A DNA stretch of 64,000 nt from Cloacibacterium sp047601505 (GTDB lineage Bacteria; Bacteroidota; Bacteroidia; Flavobacteriales; Weeksellaceae). Under the pieces are notes generated by a model that made no database searches, had not been told where the DNA came from, and saw only the letters and a program-made list of their open reading frames with translations. Location: contig NZ_JASGJD010000001.1 of the NCBI RefSeq assembly GCF_047601505.1, forward strand, positions 2,666,001 through 2,730,000, in the 5' to 3' direction. The stretch's first letter is position 1. Each line of letters begins with the position of its first letter. Position numbers and translations under genes: made by a program. Below are positions 1-8,983 of the stretch, in pieces.

Positions 1-547
1 CAATTTGTTTCATAAACGCCTGATTGTCCCAAAACAAATGCTCTTCGTACATTACGCCATCTTTCCAAAGTCCTATTGTACACATTGGTAATTTAAAAGA
101 TTTTCCTGTTGGCGGAATAGAAGTTCCATCTGCTAATTTCATGGGTTGAGAAAAAGTTCCTTCTAAAACACCTGTTACTGCGGTATATTCTCCAGAGCCA
201 AAACGAATTGGGTGAACTTTAATTTTAGTATCTGGTGCAAATGTAAACATTGGTGCTAACTGAGCGATATGGTCTTCGATACCTACAGTTACACTACCAT
301 CAGGATACACTACTCTAATATTTTTCGCATGACTTTCGTGCAACCTGCTCCATTCTTGTTTGCTATAAATTACAAAGTCTAAAGTATCAAATTTTACTAA
401 ATTTTGCTCTGTTAATTTATTGGCTTTCAGAATTTCACTCATTTGTTTTTTAGAATCAGAAATTTGTTTTTTTGTTTGCGCATTAACCTGTAACACACTC
501 ATTAACAATACCATCAATGTTAATGTAATCGATTTTAAATTTTTCAT
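1..547 (-). CDS. SnoaL-like / ester cyclase family exported protein (3' end outside window)
   Basis: The reading frame starts at the ATG complement at 545-547 and runs off the left edge, so the C-terminus is missing. The first 22 or so residues (MKNLKSITLTLMVLLMSVLQVNAQ) form a signal peptide ending in a typical VNAQ cleavage region, so the protein is exported. The mature part has the look of the SnoaL-like polyketide cyclase / ester cyclase fold (NTF2-like): stretches such as DGSVTVGIEDHIAQL, FAPDTKIKVHPIRFGSGEYTAV and MCTIGLWKDGVMYEEHLFWDN recall the strand order and the late acidic-His patch of that family. The family is structural rather than catalytic, so no substrate can be named. It has its own promoter at 582-589. 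Confidence 0.7.
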   Translation of the reverse strand, partial: MKNLKSITLTLMVLLMSVLQVNAQTKKQISDSKKQMSEILKANKLTEQNLVKFDTLDFVIYSKQEWSRLHESHAKNIRVVYPDGSVTVGIEDHIAQLAPMFTFAPDTKIKVHPIRFGSGEYTAVTGVLEGTFSQPMKLADGTSIPPTGKSFKLPMCTIGLWKDGVMYEEHLFWDNQAFMKQI

Positions 548-581
548 CGTCTTCACTTTTTTTTAATTGAAAATAACGATA

Positions 582-589
582 CAAAATTA
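582..589 (-). promoter_or_regulatory. -7 promoter element (TAATTTTG) of the SnoaL-like gene
   Basis: Matches the Bacteroidota TAnnTTTG consensus on the minus strand and lies 35 bases before the ATG. An 8-base direct repeat ATCGTTAT flanks the element (minus strand, about 573-580 and 590-597), a possible operator. Confidence 0.5.
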
Positions 590-640
590 TAACGATTGAA
601 AAGGTAAGCGGTATCAGATTTCGGAAGAAAGGTTGTAAAA

Positions 641-1468
641 TTAGGGCAAGAGTAATTTTCTCATCTCATCTCTGAATTCGGTAGGTGTAAATCCAGATTT
701 TTTCTTAAAAACATTGGTAAAATATGCTTTTTCGTTATATCCCAATTCAAAACCAATTTCAGAAATCGTTTTATCTGAAGTGATGAGTAAGTTTTTTGCT
801 TCTATTAATTTTCGGGTTTCAATAATTTCAGAAACACTTTGTTCCATTATATTTTGGCAAATATGATTGAGATTTCTTGTTGACATAGAGAGTTTTTCTG
901 CATAAAAATCTACACCAAAAGGTTCGCGAAAATGAAGTTCTAATTCGGATAAAAATTTTTTAAAAGATGTTTGCTGAATTTTAATAGTATCTTCATTATG
1001 TTTTTTCCTTTCGGTTTCTATCATTGTGAACATTGTGCTGAGCAATTGTCTTATAATAGCGTAGTTTATAGTTGGTTGTTGAGTTTCTTTATACATTAAA
1101 TCGCATAAAATAAGCAATCTTTCAAAACAAAAACCTTCTTCAAAAACAATCGTAGCGTTGTTATGATAGTAAGAATAAAGCTGAAAAGTAGATTCTGGCA
1201 CAAATTCACTTTTAAATCGAATTGCCCAAATATCGCACTCTCCGTTCAAAGGTTTTGGGATTACTCTGTGAACTTTTCCTTTGGTAACGAAACTCACCAG
1301 AGGAGCTTTATAATTTTTGGCTTCAAAATCTATAAAATGCTCTACCTGTCCTTTGTTTACGATAATTAATTCTTCAAAATCATGATTATGAGGTTCACCA
1401 GGATGAGAAGCAATTTTAGAGGCTTCATCTGCTGTTAACATAAACATGTGGAACAATTTATTCATCAT
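641..1468 (-). CDS. AraC family transcriptional regulator
   Basis: 275 residues with the classic two-part plan: an N-terminal cupin-like sensing half with HNHDFEELIIVNKGQVEHF and a C-terminal double helix-turn-helix. The DNA-binding half contains FYAEKLSMSTRNLNHICQN (first HTH) and the family signature ISEIGFELGYNEKAYFTNVF followed by FKKKSGFTPTEFR. The effector is unknown. It lies head to tail with the SnoaL-like gene (92 bases upstream of it) and divergent from the DUF2200 gene, so it may control either neighbour, but that is inference. The start is the first of two adjacent ATG codons; MNK one codon later is equally possible. Confidence 0.88.
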   Translation of the reverse strand: MMNKLFHMFMLTADEASKIASHPGEPHNHDFEELIIVNKGQVEHFIDFEAKNYKAPLVSFVTKGKVHRVIPKPLNGECDIWAIRFKSEFVPESTFQLYSYYHNNATIVFEEGFCFERLLILCDLMYKETQQPTINYAIIRQLLSTMFTMIETERKKHNEDTIKIQQTSFKKFLSELELHFREPFGVDFYAEKLSMSTRNLNHICQNIMEQSVSEIIETRKLIEAKNLLITSDKTISEIGFELGYNEKAYFTNVFKKKSGFTPTEFRDEMRKLLLP

Positions 1469-1657
1469 TTTAAAAGAATATCATTAAAAAAATTTGGAAC
1501 GCTAATTTACTGAAAAAAAAATGAGTTTTTTTCGAGTCTTTTTAAGAACTATAAAACTATTAAAAATTGTCTCTTTTCATTTTCTGGAAAGAGGTTTTAT
1601 TATGTTTTTTAGATTCTATTAAAAATTTGTATTTTGGTTCATTATAAAAAGTATCTT

Positions 1658-2008
1658 ATGAAAAACGCCAGAGTCTATAAAATGTCTTTTGCGAGTGTAT
1701 ATCCACATTATTTACAAAAAGCAGAAAAGAAAGGCAGAACAAAAGAAGAGGTAAACGAAATTATCTTTTGGCTGACAGGCTACAATAATGATTCTTTAAA
1801 AAAAATATTAGACCATAAGATAGATTTTGAAACATTTTTCACCAATGCTCCAGAAATAAATCCTAATGCAAACAAAATAACCGGCGTAATCTGTGGATAC
1901 AGAGTAGAAGAAATAGAAGAAGATTTAATGCAAAAAATTCGCTATTTAGACAAGCTAATAGACGAATTGGCAAAAGGAAAAGCGATGGATAAAATCCTTA
2001 GAAAATAA
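1658..2008 (+). CDS. DUF2200 family protein
   Basis: About 116 residues of the conserved DUF2200 (COG4898) family of unknown function. The diagnostic stretch is RVYKMSFASVYPHYLQKAEK, then GRTKEEVNEIIFWLTGYN, NPNANKITGVICGYRVEEIE and a C-terminal helix IRYLDKLIDELAKGKAMDKILR. The ATG at 1658 is preferred over an in-frame TTG at 1634 because homologues begin just before the RVYKMSFASVYP block. Soluble, no signal peptide. Monocistronic; divergent from the AraC gene on the left and convergent with the exported protein on the right. Confidence 0.85.
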   Translation: MKNARVYKMSFASVYPHYLQKAEKKGRTKEEVNEIIFWLTGYNNDSLKKILDHKIDFETFFTNAPEINPNANKITGVICGYRVEEIEEDLMQKIRYLDKLIDELAKGKAMDKILRK

Positions 2009-2011
2009 AAA

Positions 2012-2035
2012 AAAGTCTCAAAAACTCGAGACTTT
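2012..2035 (-). terminator. Intrinsic terminator of the 2066-2656 gene
   Basis: Perfect 8-bp arms AAAGTCTC / GAGACTTT around an 8-base loop. On the minus strand the hairpin is followed by a run of T (A-run at about 2005-2014 on the plus strand). It may also stop transcription of the convergent DUF2200 gene. Confidence 0.7.
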
Positions 2036-2065
2036 AATTAACAACTCAATTAAGATTACATAGTC

Positions 2066-2656
2066 TTATTTAACATAGAAAGTTTGTTTATAAACTTCTC
2101 CATTTTTTTCAACTCTAATCACATAAACATCTGAAGCATCAGGATTTAAGTCAAAATTAATATTTAACTTTCCATCTTCTGGCGCTTGCACTTCATTGTA
2201 GTACACATAATCAGAAAGGTCGTAAACAGAGATTTTCACTTTCCCTTTAAGATTATTCATACGTAAATTCACCACGTTTCCTTCTACGTTATATTCTGGC
2301 TTATCTAATTGCTCTACTGGGGTTTTGTCTAATAAAACTTCACCATTTTTGATGATAATTTTATATTTTTCAACTTTAAAATCCGATTCAGCAACTAAAT
2401 AATAAGTACCTGAAGCTAAATTTTTAAAATTAAAATCTTTATTGTATACTGTATTGTTTATCTCTTCAGAATAAATCTCCCCTTCATTTTCGTTGTACAC
2501 ATATAAAGAAACATTTTTAGCATTTTCTAATCCTACATTAATTGTAGATGTAGTAACAGTCTCTAATGATACTAAATTATCATTATCCTTTGCGAAAGCA
2601 AGTGTTGAGAAAAAAGTAAATCCTGCAACAAATCCAATTTTTAATAAATTTTTCAT
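2066..2656 (-). CDS. Exported protein of unknown function with two Ig-like beta repeats
   Basis: 196 residues. A signal peptide (MKNLLKIGFVAGFTFFSTLAFA) precedes two similar beta-sandwich segments: residues about 35-90 (VSLYVYNENEGEIYSEEINN ... GTYYLVAESDFKVEKYKI) and about 115-195 (KVKISVYDLSDYVYYNEVQ ... DVYVIRVEKNGEVYKQTFYVK). The second resembles the 'construct a phrase, then VRVEKNGKTY..F.V' style of type IX C-terminal domains and of DUF3244, but it is too diverged for me to name the family. Likely periplasmic or surface. A clear promoter (2696-2703) and terminator (2012-2035) show a single-gene transcript. Confidence 0.7.
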   Translation of the reverse strand: MKNLLKIGFVAGFTFFSTLAFAKDNDNLVSLETVTTSTINVGLENAKNVSLYVYNENEGEIYSEEINNTVYNKDFNFKNLASGTYYLVAESDFKVEKYKIIIKNGEVLLDKTPVEQLDKPEYNVEGNVVNLRMNNLKGKVKISVYDLSDYVYYNEVQAPEDGKLNINFDLNPDASDVYVIRVEKNGEVYKQTFYVK

Positions 2657-2695
2657 AATAAATAAGTTTTTTCGTTATCAATATTAATTCTGGGA

Positions 2696-2703
2696 CAAAG
2701 ATA
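2696..2703 (-). promoter_or_regulatory. -7 promoter element (TATCTTTG) of the 2066-2656 gene
   Basis: Exact TAnnTTTG on the minus strand, 40 bases before the ATG, with a TTG about 22 bases further upstream (2726-2728) as a possible -33 element. Confidence 0.65.
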
Positions 2704-2834
2704 TGGCGACCAAATTGTAAATGTTACAACACAATTCTCTTATACATGTACTATATTAACATAGCACATTTAATTAATTATTAACAAAAGTTAATATTAG
2801 ATATAGTTTTTTTTCGTAAATTATTTGCCCAAAA

Positions 2835-3719
2835 ATGAGTTTTACCATGAAACATCTAAATCCCGCTTTCGAGTCTATTAAACCTAATATTGGCAGTAGT
2901 TTTACCAGTTTAAGATTTAGCCGAAATGAAAATGCCAAAGCAAATACATGGCATTACCACCCAGAAATAGAGATTGTATTTGTAGGTGGTGGTTCCGGAA
3001 AAAGACAAATAGGAAGTAGCATTAGTTATTTCAAAAAAGGAGATTTGGTAATGATTGGAAGCAACCTTCCCCATTGCGGTCTAACCAATGAAAACACCAA
3101 GAATGATTTCGAAATCGTGATTCAATTCAAGCCAGATTTTTTGGGTGAAGCCATCTGGAAAACCCCAGAAATGAACAAGGTGATTAATTTGATAAACACA
3201 AGCAGGTCTGGAATTGTTTTCGGAGATGACACCAAGAAGTATTTAGAGAAAAAAATTATTTCTATGCACAATGCTTCTTCTCTTAAAAAGCTGGCAAAAC
3301 TATTAGACATTTTAAACGAACTGGCAAATACAGACGATTACACCATTCTAAATGCTGGAAAATATTATCTACAAACTCAAGTGGAAGATAATGAAAGAAT
3401 TAATGTAATTTTCAACTTTATTAAAAATAATTTCAGAAAACAAATCACATTAGAAGAAGTTTCTGACATTGCTAATATGACGGTTCCTTCTTTTTGTAGA
3501 TATTTTAAAAAAATCACCAATAAAACCTTCACACAGTTTGTGAATGAATACAGAATTATTCACTCTCAGAAGCTTTTGGCAGAGCAACCGATGAGCATTA
3601 CCGAAATTTGCTTCGAAAGTGGCTTCAATAATTTTAGTTATTTCAACAGAACTTTTAAAGAATACACGCAAAAAAGTCCGTCAGAATACAGAAAAGAGTT
3701 TAGTAATATTATTTCGTAG
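2835..3719 (+). CDS. AraC family transcriptional regulator, cupin sensor
   Basis: 294 residues. The N-terminal half is a cupin: WHYHPEIEIVFVGGGSGKRQIG followed by FKKGDLVMIGSNLPHCG, the usual two cupin motifs with His residues. The C-terminal half has two HTH motifs: ITLEEVSDIANMTVPSFCRYF and SITEICFESGFNNFSYFNRTF, ending YTQKSPSEYRKEF. This arrangement is that of sugar-utilisation AraC regulators, but there is no carbohydrate gene nearby, so the ligand is not known. The ATG at 2835 is followed by a second ATG six codons on. About 180 bases of AT-rich sequence separate it from the divergent exported-protein gene. Confidence 0.88.
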   Translation: MSFTMKHLNPAFESIKPNIGSSFTSLRFSRNENAKANTWHYHPEIEIVFVGGGSGKRQIGSSISYFKKGDLVMIGSNLPHCGLTNENTKNDFEIVIQFKPDFLGEAIWKTPEMNKVINLINTSRSGIVFGDDTKKYLEKKIISMHNASSLKKLAKLLDILNELANTDDYTILNAGKYYLQTQVEDNERINVIFNFIKNNFRKQITLEEVSDIANMTVPSFCRYFKKITNKTFTQFVNEYRIIHSQKLLAEQPMSITEICFESGFNNFSYFNRTFKEYTQKSPSEYRKEFSNIIS

Positions 3720-3831
3720 AATATTACTTTCTCAAAAAAATTATAATTGTTTATTTTAAAAGGAATTATTGATATTGGATTTCAATAGTTCCTTCTTTTA
3801 TGTGTAATTTTAAGGAGTTAAAAATTAATTG

Positions 3832-4575
3832 ATGAAATATTTTCTATCCTTTTTATTCTCAATATTCCTTTTTTCTGAAATTTTTGCTTGTACTTGTGAA
3901 AAAGGAAATTTCGCCAATCATTATAAAACTGCAGATATTGTCGCTATTGTTACCGTTACTAAAAAATATGGAGATTATACCGATAAAAGTAAAACTATTG
4001 AACTAAATTATTACAAAGCTGAATTGAAATTTGACAAAATCTATAAAGGAGAAAAATTTAAAGAACTCACAGCATTAGGAAGCACAACTTATACCAACAG
4101 TGCAGGTTGCGAAATTTATCTTACCGTAGGAAACAAATATTTAATAATGCTAAGAAAAAATGCTGACGGCAAATATTATACAAATGCATGTAGCGCCATT
4201 TTTAATATTAATACTCAAAAATCACAATCAGCAACAATTAGGCATTTTGATTATATTTTTGACTGTTTTAAAAAACATAAAAAAGCTCTTTCTGAATTTG
4301 AATTTGCCAATTTCGGGAATTATTCTTCTTTGATTGATGAATCTAAATTTACCAAAAAAGATATAAAAATCCTTAAAAACAAAATAGCAGTTTATAAAGT
4401 ATCTATTGACAATAACAACAAAATAACTGCAATTAATCCAATAATAAAAGTGGGCTATAAAGACAAAAAAATAGAAAAAATAATAAAAGAACATTTCTCA
4501 ATCGACAATTCTTTAATCAATTACCAAACAAATACTTACCTTATTTACATTGATTTTAGCATTTATTTTATTTAG
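3832..4575 (+). CDS. Exported cysteine-containing protein with a TIMP/NTR-like N-terminal half
   Basis: 247 residues. A signal peptide ends at FACTC, so the mature protein would begin with a Cys-Thr-Cys, as in tissue-inhibitor-of-metalloproteinase (NTR-fold) relatives. The next 110 residues (YKTADIVAIVTVTKKYG ... FDKIYKGEKFKEL ... NSAGCEIYLTVGNKYLIML ... YTNACSAI) match the OB-type strand pattern and paired cysteines of that fold. The C-terminal 120 residues are lysine- and isoleucine-rich and not recognised. An in-frame TTG sits one codon before the ATG at 3832; the ATG is chosen. AAGGAG at 3812-3817 lies a little far upstream to be a strong ribosome site. The function is unknown. Confidence 0.6.
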   Translation: MKYFLSFLFSIFLFSEIFACTCEKGNFANHYKTADIVAIVTVTKKYGDYTDKSKTIELNYYKAELKFDKIYKGEKFKELTALGSTTYTNSAGCEIYLTVGNKYLIMLRKNADGKYYTNACSAIFNINTQKSQSATIRHFDYIFDCFKKHKKALSEFEFANFGNYSSLIDESKFTKKDIKILKNKIAVYKVSIDNNNKITAINPIIKVGYKDKKIEKIIKEHFSIDNSLINYQTNTYLIYIDFSIYFI

Positions 4576-4623
4576 CTGTATCATTAAAAAATTTTTACAT
4601 ATATTTACTTAAAACTAAAATCG

Positions 4624-4971
4624 ATGGAAACATGTATTGAGTGTGGCGAAAAAATTATTGGCAGAAGCGATAAGAAATTCTGTAACGACGCTTGTAGAAA
4701 TTCTTACAACAACAAGCAGAACAAAGACAGCAGCAATTTGATGCGTACCATCAACAGTAAATTACGCAAAAATTTCAAAATTCTCTCCGAACAAAATTTT
4801 GTAGAAGGCAAAGCAAAAACGTCTAAGAATAAACTTACAACTGCAGGCTTCGATTTTGAATATTTTACGAATATTAAGATTTATAAAAACGGTTCGCAGT
4901 ATTTCTTTGTTTACGATTATGGTTATAAATTACTAGAAGATGGCTTTGTGTTAGTTGTGAGAAAAGACTAA
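4624..4971 (+). CDS. Small zinc-ribbon protein of unknown function
   Basis: 115 residues. The N-terminus METCIECGEKIIGRSDKKFC is a treble-clef zinc finger with CxxC and CxxxC pairs (C4, C7, C20, C24), resembling the DUF2116 type ribbon. The rest is basic (SSNLMRTINSKLRKNFKILS) and ends in a small beta element (YKNGSQYFFVYDYGYKLL). The zinc finger and basic linker suggest nucleic acid binding, but this is inference. It is 31 bases upstream of the large type IX substrate, whose own promoter overlaps the stop-codon region. Confidence 0.65.
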   Translation: METCIECGEKIIGRSDKKFCNDACRNSYNNKQNKDSSNLMRTINSKLRKNFKILSEQNFVEGKAKTSKNKLTTAGFDFEYFTNIKIYKNGSQYFFVYDYGYKLLEDGFVLVVRKD

Positions 4972-4977
4972 AATGAG

Positions 4978-4985
4978 TAGATTTG
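4978..4985 (+). promoter_or_regulatory. -7 promoter element (TAGATTTG) of the large T9SS substrate gene
   Basis: Exact TAnnTTTG, 17 bases before the ATG at 5003 and directly after the stop of the zinc-ribbon gene. Confidence 0.5.
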
Positions 4986-5002
4986 AATACCTAAAATGAA
5001 CC

Positions 5003-8000
5003 ATGAAAAAAATCTACATTCTTTTTATATTTATACACTATATTTCAATTTTTTCGCAACAAAAAATTCAATCGCAGTCTGATTTTTATTTCTACGAAAA
5101 CAAAGGTCAAATTGTAGACCAAGAAGGAAAATTAAACCCGAAAGTTAAATATTTATTCAATTCTGGTGGATTAAATGTCCAAATTAGAAAAGAAGGATTC
5201 TCTTATGATGTTTACGAAGTAGAAAAAACGAAAAAGAAAAAATCTAAAGTCGAAAATTCTTTAACTGTTATTGACAGAAAACCAAAAGATGAATTTAACT
5301 ATAAATTCAAGTTTCATAGAGTTGATATTGATTTTTTAAACGCCAATAAAAATCCTGAAATTATTGCTGAAGGTAAATCAACAGACTACGAAAATTACTA
5401 CAATATTCCCGAAAAACCAGAAGGAATAACAGAAGTACACCGTTACCAAAAAATCACTTATAAAAATATTTATCCAAAAGTAGATTTGGTTTTCTTTAAA
5501 CCGAATGATACTACCAAAACGATAGAATATAATTTCATCGTTAATCCTGGTGGTAGAATTTCGGATATAAAAATGAAATTCAAAGGCGCAAAAACCAAAC
5601 TAAAAGATGGTAAACTCTCTATGAATCTAAGATTTGGGGAGATGCAAGAAAACATTCCACATTCTTGGATTGAAGAAAAAACCTCAAAAACTGATATTGC
5701 TGTACAGTTTAGAGAAATAGAAAACGGTATTTTCGGGTTTAGTTCATCCAAAGATTCTTTTGATAAAACAGTGGTGATTGACCCTGTTCCTACGAGGATT
5801 TGGGGAACGTATTATGGTGGAAGTGGTAATGATTATGGAATTATAGAAACAGATAAGATAGGTAATGCTTATGTAGTAGGTTCAACTGATAGCTATAATA
5901 ATATTGCGACAGCAGGTACTCCTCAAAATAATTATGCAGGTGGATATACTGATGCATTCATTGCAAAATTAGATAAAGATGGAAAAAGAAAATGGGGCAC
6001 CTATTATGGTTTTGTTTTACAAGATGAAGGTGATGTAGCAGACTTTGATGATGATTCAAATGTATACTTTGTTGGTACTATATCTGGTAAAATCTCAACA
6101 CAATTTAATAGAAATATATTTTTATTAAAATTAGATTCAAATGGATATTTAGTTTATGAAAAACTTTTTGGCGGACCAGGTGTTGATTATCCTTATGACA
6201 TTTCATACGCTGATAATCACATTTATATTTCAGGTGTAACCAGAAGTAAAAACTCCCTAGGTACTGTTGGAAGTTTTCAAGAGTACAATAAATCAAATGA
6301 AGATGATGGATTTCTCACCAAATTAGATCTTGATGGAAATATGATTTGGAGTTCATATTTTGGAGGAGAAGACGCATCAACAGGTTTTTTTAAAATAATT
6401 AATATATCAAATAATAAAATACATTTATTAGGAACTACATATTCTAATAAACTATTTATAAAAGATGCATTTCAACCTACACTTGTTTCATCTATTCAGT
6501 ATGAAAGAGATGGTTTATATGTGGTTTTTTCTGATGATGGTAAAAGTGTTATTAAAAGCAGCTATATTGGTTTTGATGGTGATGACTACTTAATTAATGG
6601 TAGAATCATAAACAATACTTTATACTTTACGGGCAAATTCATGAGAAAAGGTATTGATCCTTACAAAGCTGGAATTATTAAAGTTGATATTCTATCTAAT
6701 AAAATTATTGAAAAAAATTTTTGGGATATTTTCATACATAACTGTAGTTATGTAGATGAGTATGGAAATACTTTTTTTTCAGGAAATACAATATGGCATC
6801 CTTTTAATATAGCAACACCAAATGCTTATATCAATACTTTTGCACCATATTCTGACTTTTACATAAAAATTAAACCAGACAACCAAATAGATTGGATTAC
6901 CTATTACAGAGGTGAAAATTATGGAGTTCAACTTGGATATATTACAAAAGATATAAACAATTATATTTATATATCTGGATTAAATCATCAAAACACAAAA
7001 GGAATTGCAACTCCTGGAACATTTCAGCAAACAGGATTTAGTAATGATGTATATATCGCAAAATTCGCAGATTGTGAATCTAATGTAAAAGTAAGTTACA
7101 CACCTATTTGTAACGGAAAAGATTTAGAATTAAAAGCTGAAGGTGGAAATACATATGAATGGTTTGGTCCTAATAATTTTCATTCCTTTGAACAAAATCC
7201 AATTATTAAAAATGCTCAAATTTCAGATTCTGGAGAATATTATGTAAGAGCCACTGGCGCAAATACTTGTGGTGGAATATTTACATTAAACGTAGTTGTT
7301 GGTAGTCCCGCTCCTCCAAAACCAGAAATTACAGATTTACCTACTATTAATGGAAATTGTAAAACAACTTTAAATGCTCCTACTGCAACTGATGGTTGTG
7401 GTAACAAAATAATAGCTACTACAGCAGATCAAATATCAAATTTTTCTCCTGGCACTTATACCATCACATGGAAATATGATGACGGAAACGGAAATATTTT
7501 TACTCAAACTCAAAAAGTAATTATTACTTCTCCTGCGTTGCCTACTGCATTAGCGACTCAAACATTTTGTGCAACCAACTCACCCAAAATATCAGACATC
7601 ACTATTACCGGACAAAATATTGTTTGGTACGATGCTTCCAGCAATATTTTGAACACTTCAGATATATTGATTGACGGAATAACTTATTACGCAACTCAAA
7701 CCATCAATGGTTGCGAAAGCGATAAATTACCTATTTTAATCAATATAAACACTACTCCACTTCCTACAGCAAAAGCCAATCAAGATTTTTGTACTTCTCG
7801 AAATGCTCAAATTAAAGATTTAGACGCCACTGGCACTTCGCTCAAATTTTATGATGTCTTAGGAAATTTATTACCAAACACTACCATTCTTCAAGACAAC
7901 ACCTCCTATTTTGTTACACAAACATTAAACAATTGCGAAAGTCCGAAATTTGAAATAAAAGTAACTTTGTCTGCTAATTCTTTACCAGCCAACGATTATA

Positions 8001-8956
8001 ATCTGGCTTTCTGTAATGATACTACTTCTCATTCTAAAACAGAAAATTTAACGAAATACCAAGAAAATATTATCACTGGTTCTTCTGGTTACTCTTTTGA
8101 ATATTTCGACCAAAATAACAATCAATTTTTTGATTTTGCAGATAAAAATATTTCCGTAGGAACTAACATTTTTTATGTAAAAGTTAAAAGCAAAGATGGC
8201 TGTCGGAAAATGGTAAATCTAACACTTCAACTCAACCAAAAACCTATAGTTAATCTCCCCGAAAATGAAGAATTTTGTAGAGGATTGTCTGTAGATTTAG
8301 ATGCTGGTTTAGATACAAGTTCAAATCCACCAGTAAAATTCAAAAACTATAAATGGACCAAAGACGATTCTTCTGTTTCTATTTCTAACGACCAAATTTT
8401 AAAGGTAAATACTGCAGGAAAATACACCGTAGAAGTCACCAATAGTTCAGATTGTAAAAATACTTCTTCTACTGTTGTTAATCAATCTATTTTAGCCGAT
8501 ATACTAAAAGTGGAAATTTTCAACAATAATGCGAAAGTTCTCCTTTCGGCAGGTGGTGATTTTGAATTTTCTCTAGACAATACAATTTGGCAAGATTCTA
8601 ATGAGTTTAAAAATCTTGGAAACGGAAATCATACAGTATTTATAAGAACAAAATTGGGTTGTATTATTGGGCAAATGACTTTTACAATCTTTAATATTTC
8701 TAATAGTTTCACACCAAATGGTGATGGAATAAACGAAACTTGGAAAATAGGCGGTATGGAAAATTACCCAAACTCTGAAATTACTGTTTTCGATAGACAA
8801 AGCACCACCGTTTTACACGTTATTACCACAGGAAGTTTTGAGTGGAATGGCTACTATAACGGAAGACCGCTTCCTACAGCAACCTATTGGTATATTATAA
8901 AAGTTTCAGATGGAAGAATTTTTCAAGGTTCTTTATTGATAAAAAATAGAAACTAA
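5003..8956 (+). CDS. Type IX secretion substrate: propeller-repeat protein with type B (CHU_C) sorting domain
   Basis: 1317 residues, exported. Order of parts: signal peptide (to about 20, ...IFSQ); an N-terminal domain with FYFYENKGQIVDQEGKLNPK and YKNIYPKVDLVFF, typical of the domain (DUF7948 type) that precedes SBBP repeats; about 250-690, SBBP-like beta-propeller repeats each with WGTYYGG / DAFIAKLDKDG motifs; one Ig-like domain ending SGEYYVRATG (about 690-770); repeated Ig-like units with CxxN..P and 'YYATQTINGCES'; and a C-terminal gliding-motility-associated sorting domain, SNSFTPNGDGINETW ... ITVFDR ... WNGYYNGRPLPTATYWYIIKV. The last part is the signal used by the type IX system for type B substrates. 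Probably a surface adhesin. No catalytic motif is visible. The T9SS core genes are not in this window. Confidence 0.88.
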   Translation: MKKIYILFIFIHYISIFSQQKIQSQSDFYFYENKGQIVDQEGKLNPKVKYLFNSGGLNVQIRKEGFSYDVYEVEKTKKKKSKVENSLTVIDRKPKDEFNYKFKFHRVDIDFLNANKNPEIIAEGKSTDYENYYNIPEKPEGITEVHRYQKITYKNIYPKVDLVFFKPNDTTKTIEYNFIVNPGGRISDIKMKFKGAKTKLKDGKLSMNLRFGEMQENIPHSWIEEKTSKTDIAVQFREIENGIFGFSSSKDSFDKTVVIDPVPTRIWGTYYGGSGNDYGIIETDKIGNAYVVGSTDSYNNIATAGTPQNNYAGGYTDAFIAKLDKDGKRKWGTYYGFVLQDEGDVADFDDDSNVYFVGTISGKISTQFNRNIFLLKLDSNGYLVYEKLFGGPGVDYPYDISYADNHIYISGVTRSKNSLGTVGSFQEYNKSNEDDGFLTKLDLDGNMIWSSYFGGEDASTGFFKIINISNNKIHLLGTTYSNKLFIKDAFQPTLVSSIQYERDGLYVVFSDDGKSVIKSSYIGFDGDDYLINGRIINNTLYFTGKFMRKGIDPYKAGIIKVDILSNKIIEKNFWDIFIHNCSYVDEYGNTFFSGNTIWHPFNIATPNAYINTFAPYSDFYIKIKPDNQIDWITYYRGENYGVQLGYITKDINNYIYISGLNHQNTKGIATPGTFQQTGFSNDVYIAKFADCESNVKVSYTPICNGKDLELKAEGGNTYEWFGPNNFHSFEQNPIIKNAQISDSGEYYVRATGANTCGGIFTLNVVVGSPAPPKPEITDLPTINGNCKTTLNAPTATDGCGNKIIATTADQISNFSPGTYTITWKYDDGNGNIFTQTQKVIITSPALPTALATQTFCATNSPKISDITITGQNIVWYDASSNILNTSDILIDGITYYATQTINGCESDKLPILININTTPLPTAKANQDFCTSRNAQIKDLDATGTSLKFYDVLGNLLPNTTILQDNTSYFVTQTLNNCESPKFEIKVTLSANSLPANDYNLAFCNDTTSHSKTENLTKYQENIITGSSGYSFEYFDQNNNQFFDFADKNISVGTNIFYVKVKSKDGCRKMVNLTLQLNQKPIVNLPENEEFCRGLSVDLDAGLDTSSNPPVKFKNYKWTKDDSSVSISNDQILKVNTAGKYTVEVTNSSDCKNTSSTVVNQSILADILKVEIFNNNAKVLLSAGGDFEFSLDNTIWQDSNEFKNLGNGNHTVFIRTKLGCIIGQMTFTIFNISNSFTPNGDGINETWKIGGMENYPNSEITVFDRQSTTVLHVITTGSFEWNGYYNGRPLPTATYWYIIKVSDGRIFQGSLLIKNRN

Positions 8957-8982
8957 AAAGAGCAGAAATTTCTGCTCTTTTT
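8955..8982. terminator. Bidirectional terminator between convergent genes
   Basis: A perfect 28-base palindrome with arms AAAAAGAGCAGAAA and TTTCTGCTCTTTTT overlapping the stop codon of the T9SS substrate and ending just before the stop of the cvfB-like gene. A and T runs on both sides make it work in either direction. Confidence 0.85.
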
Positions 8983-8983
8983 C

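Noticed and set aside
1163..1369. Plus-strand frame inside the AraC gene
   Set aside because: Antisense shadow of a well-supported regulator gene; similar shadows elsewhere were left out.
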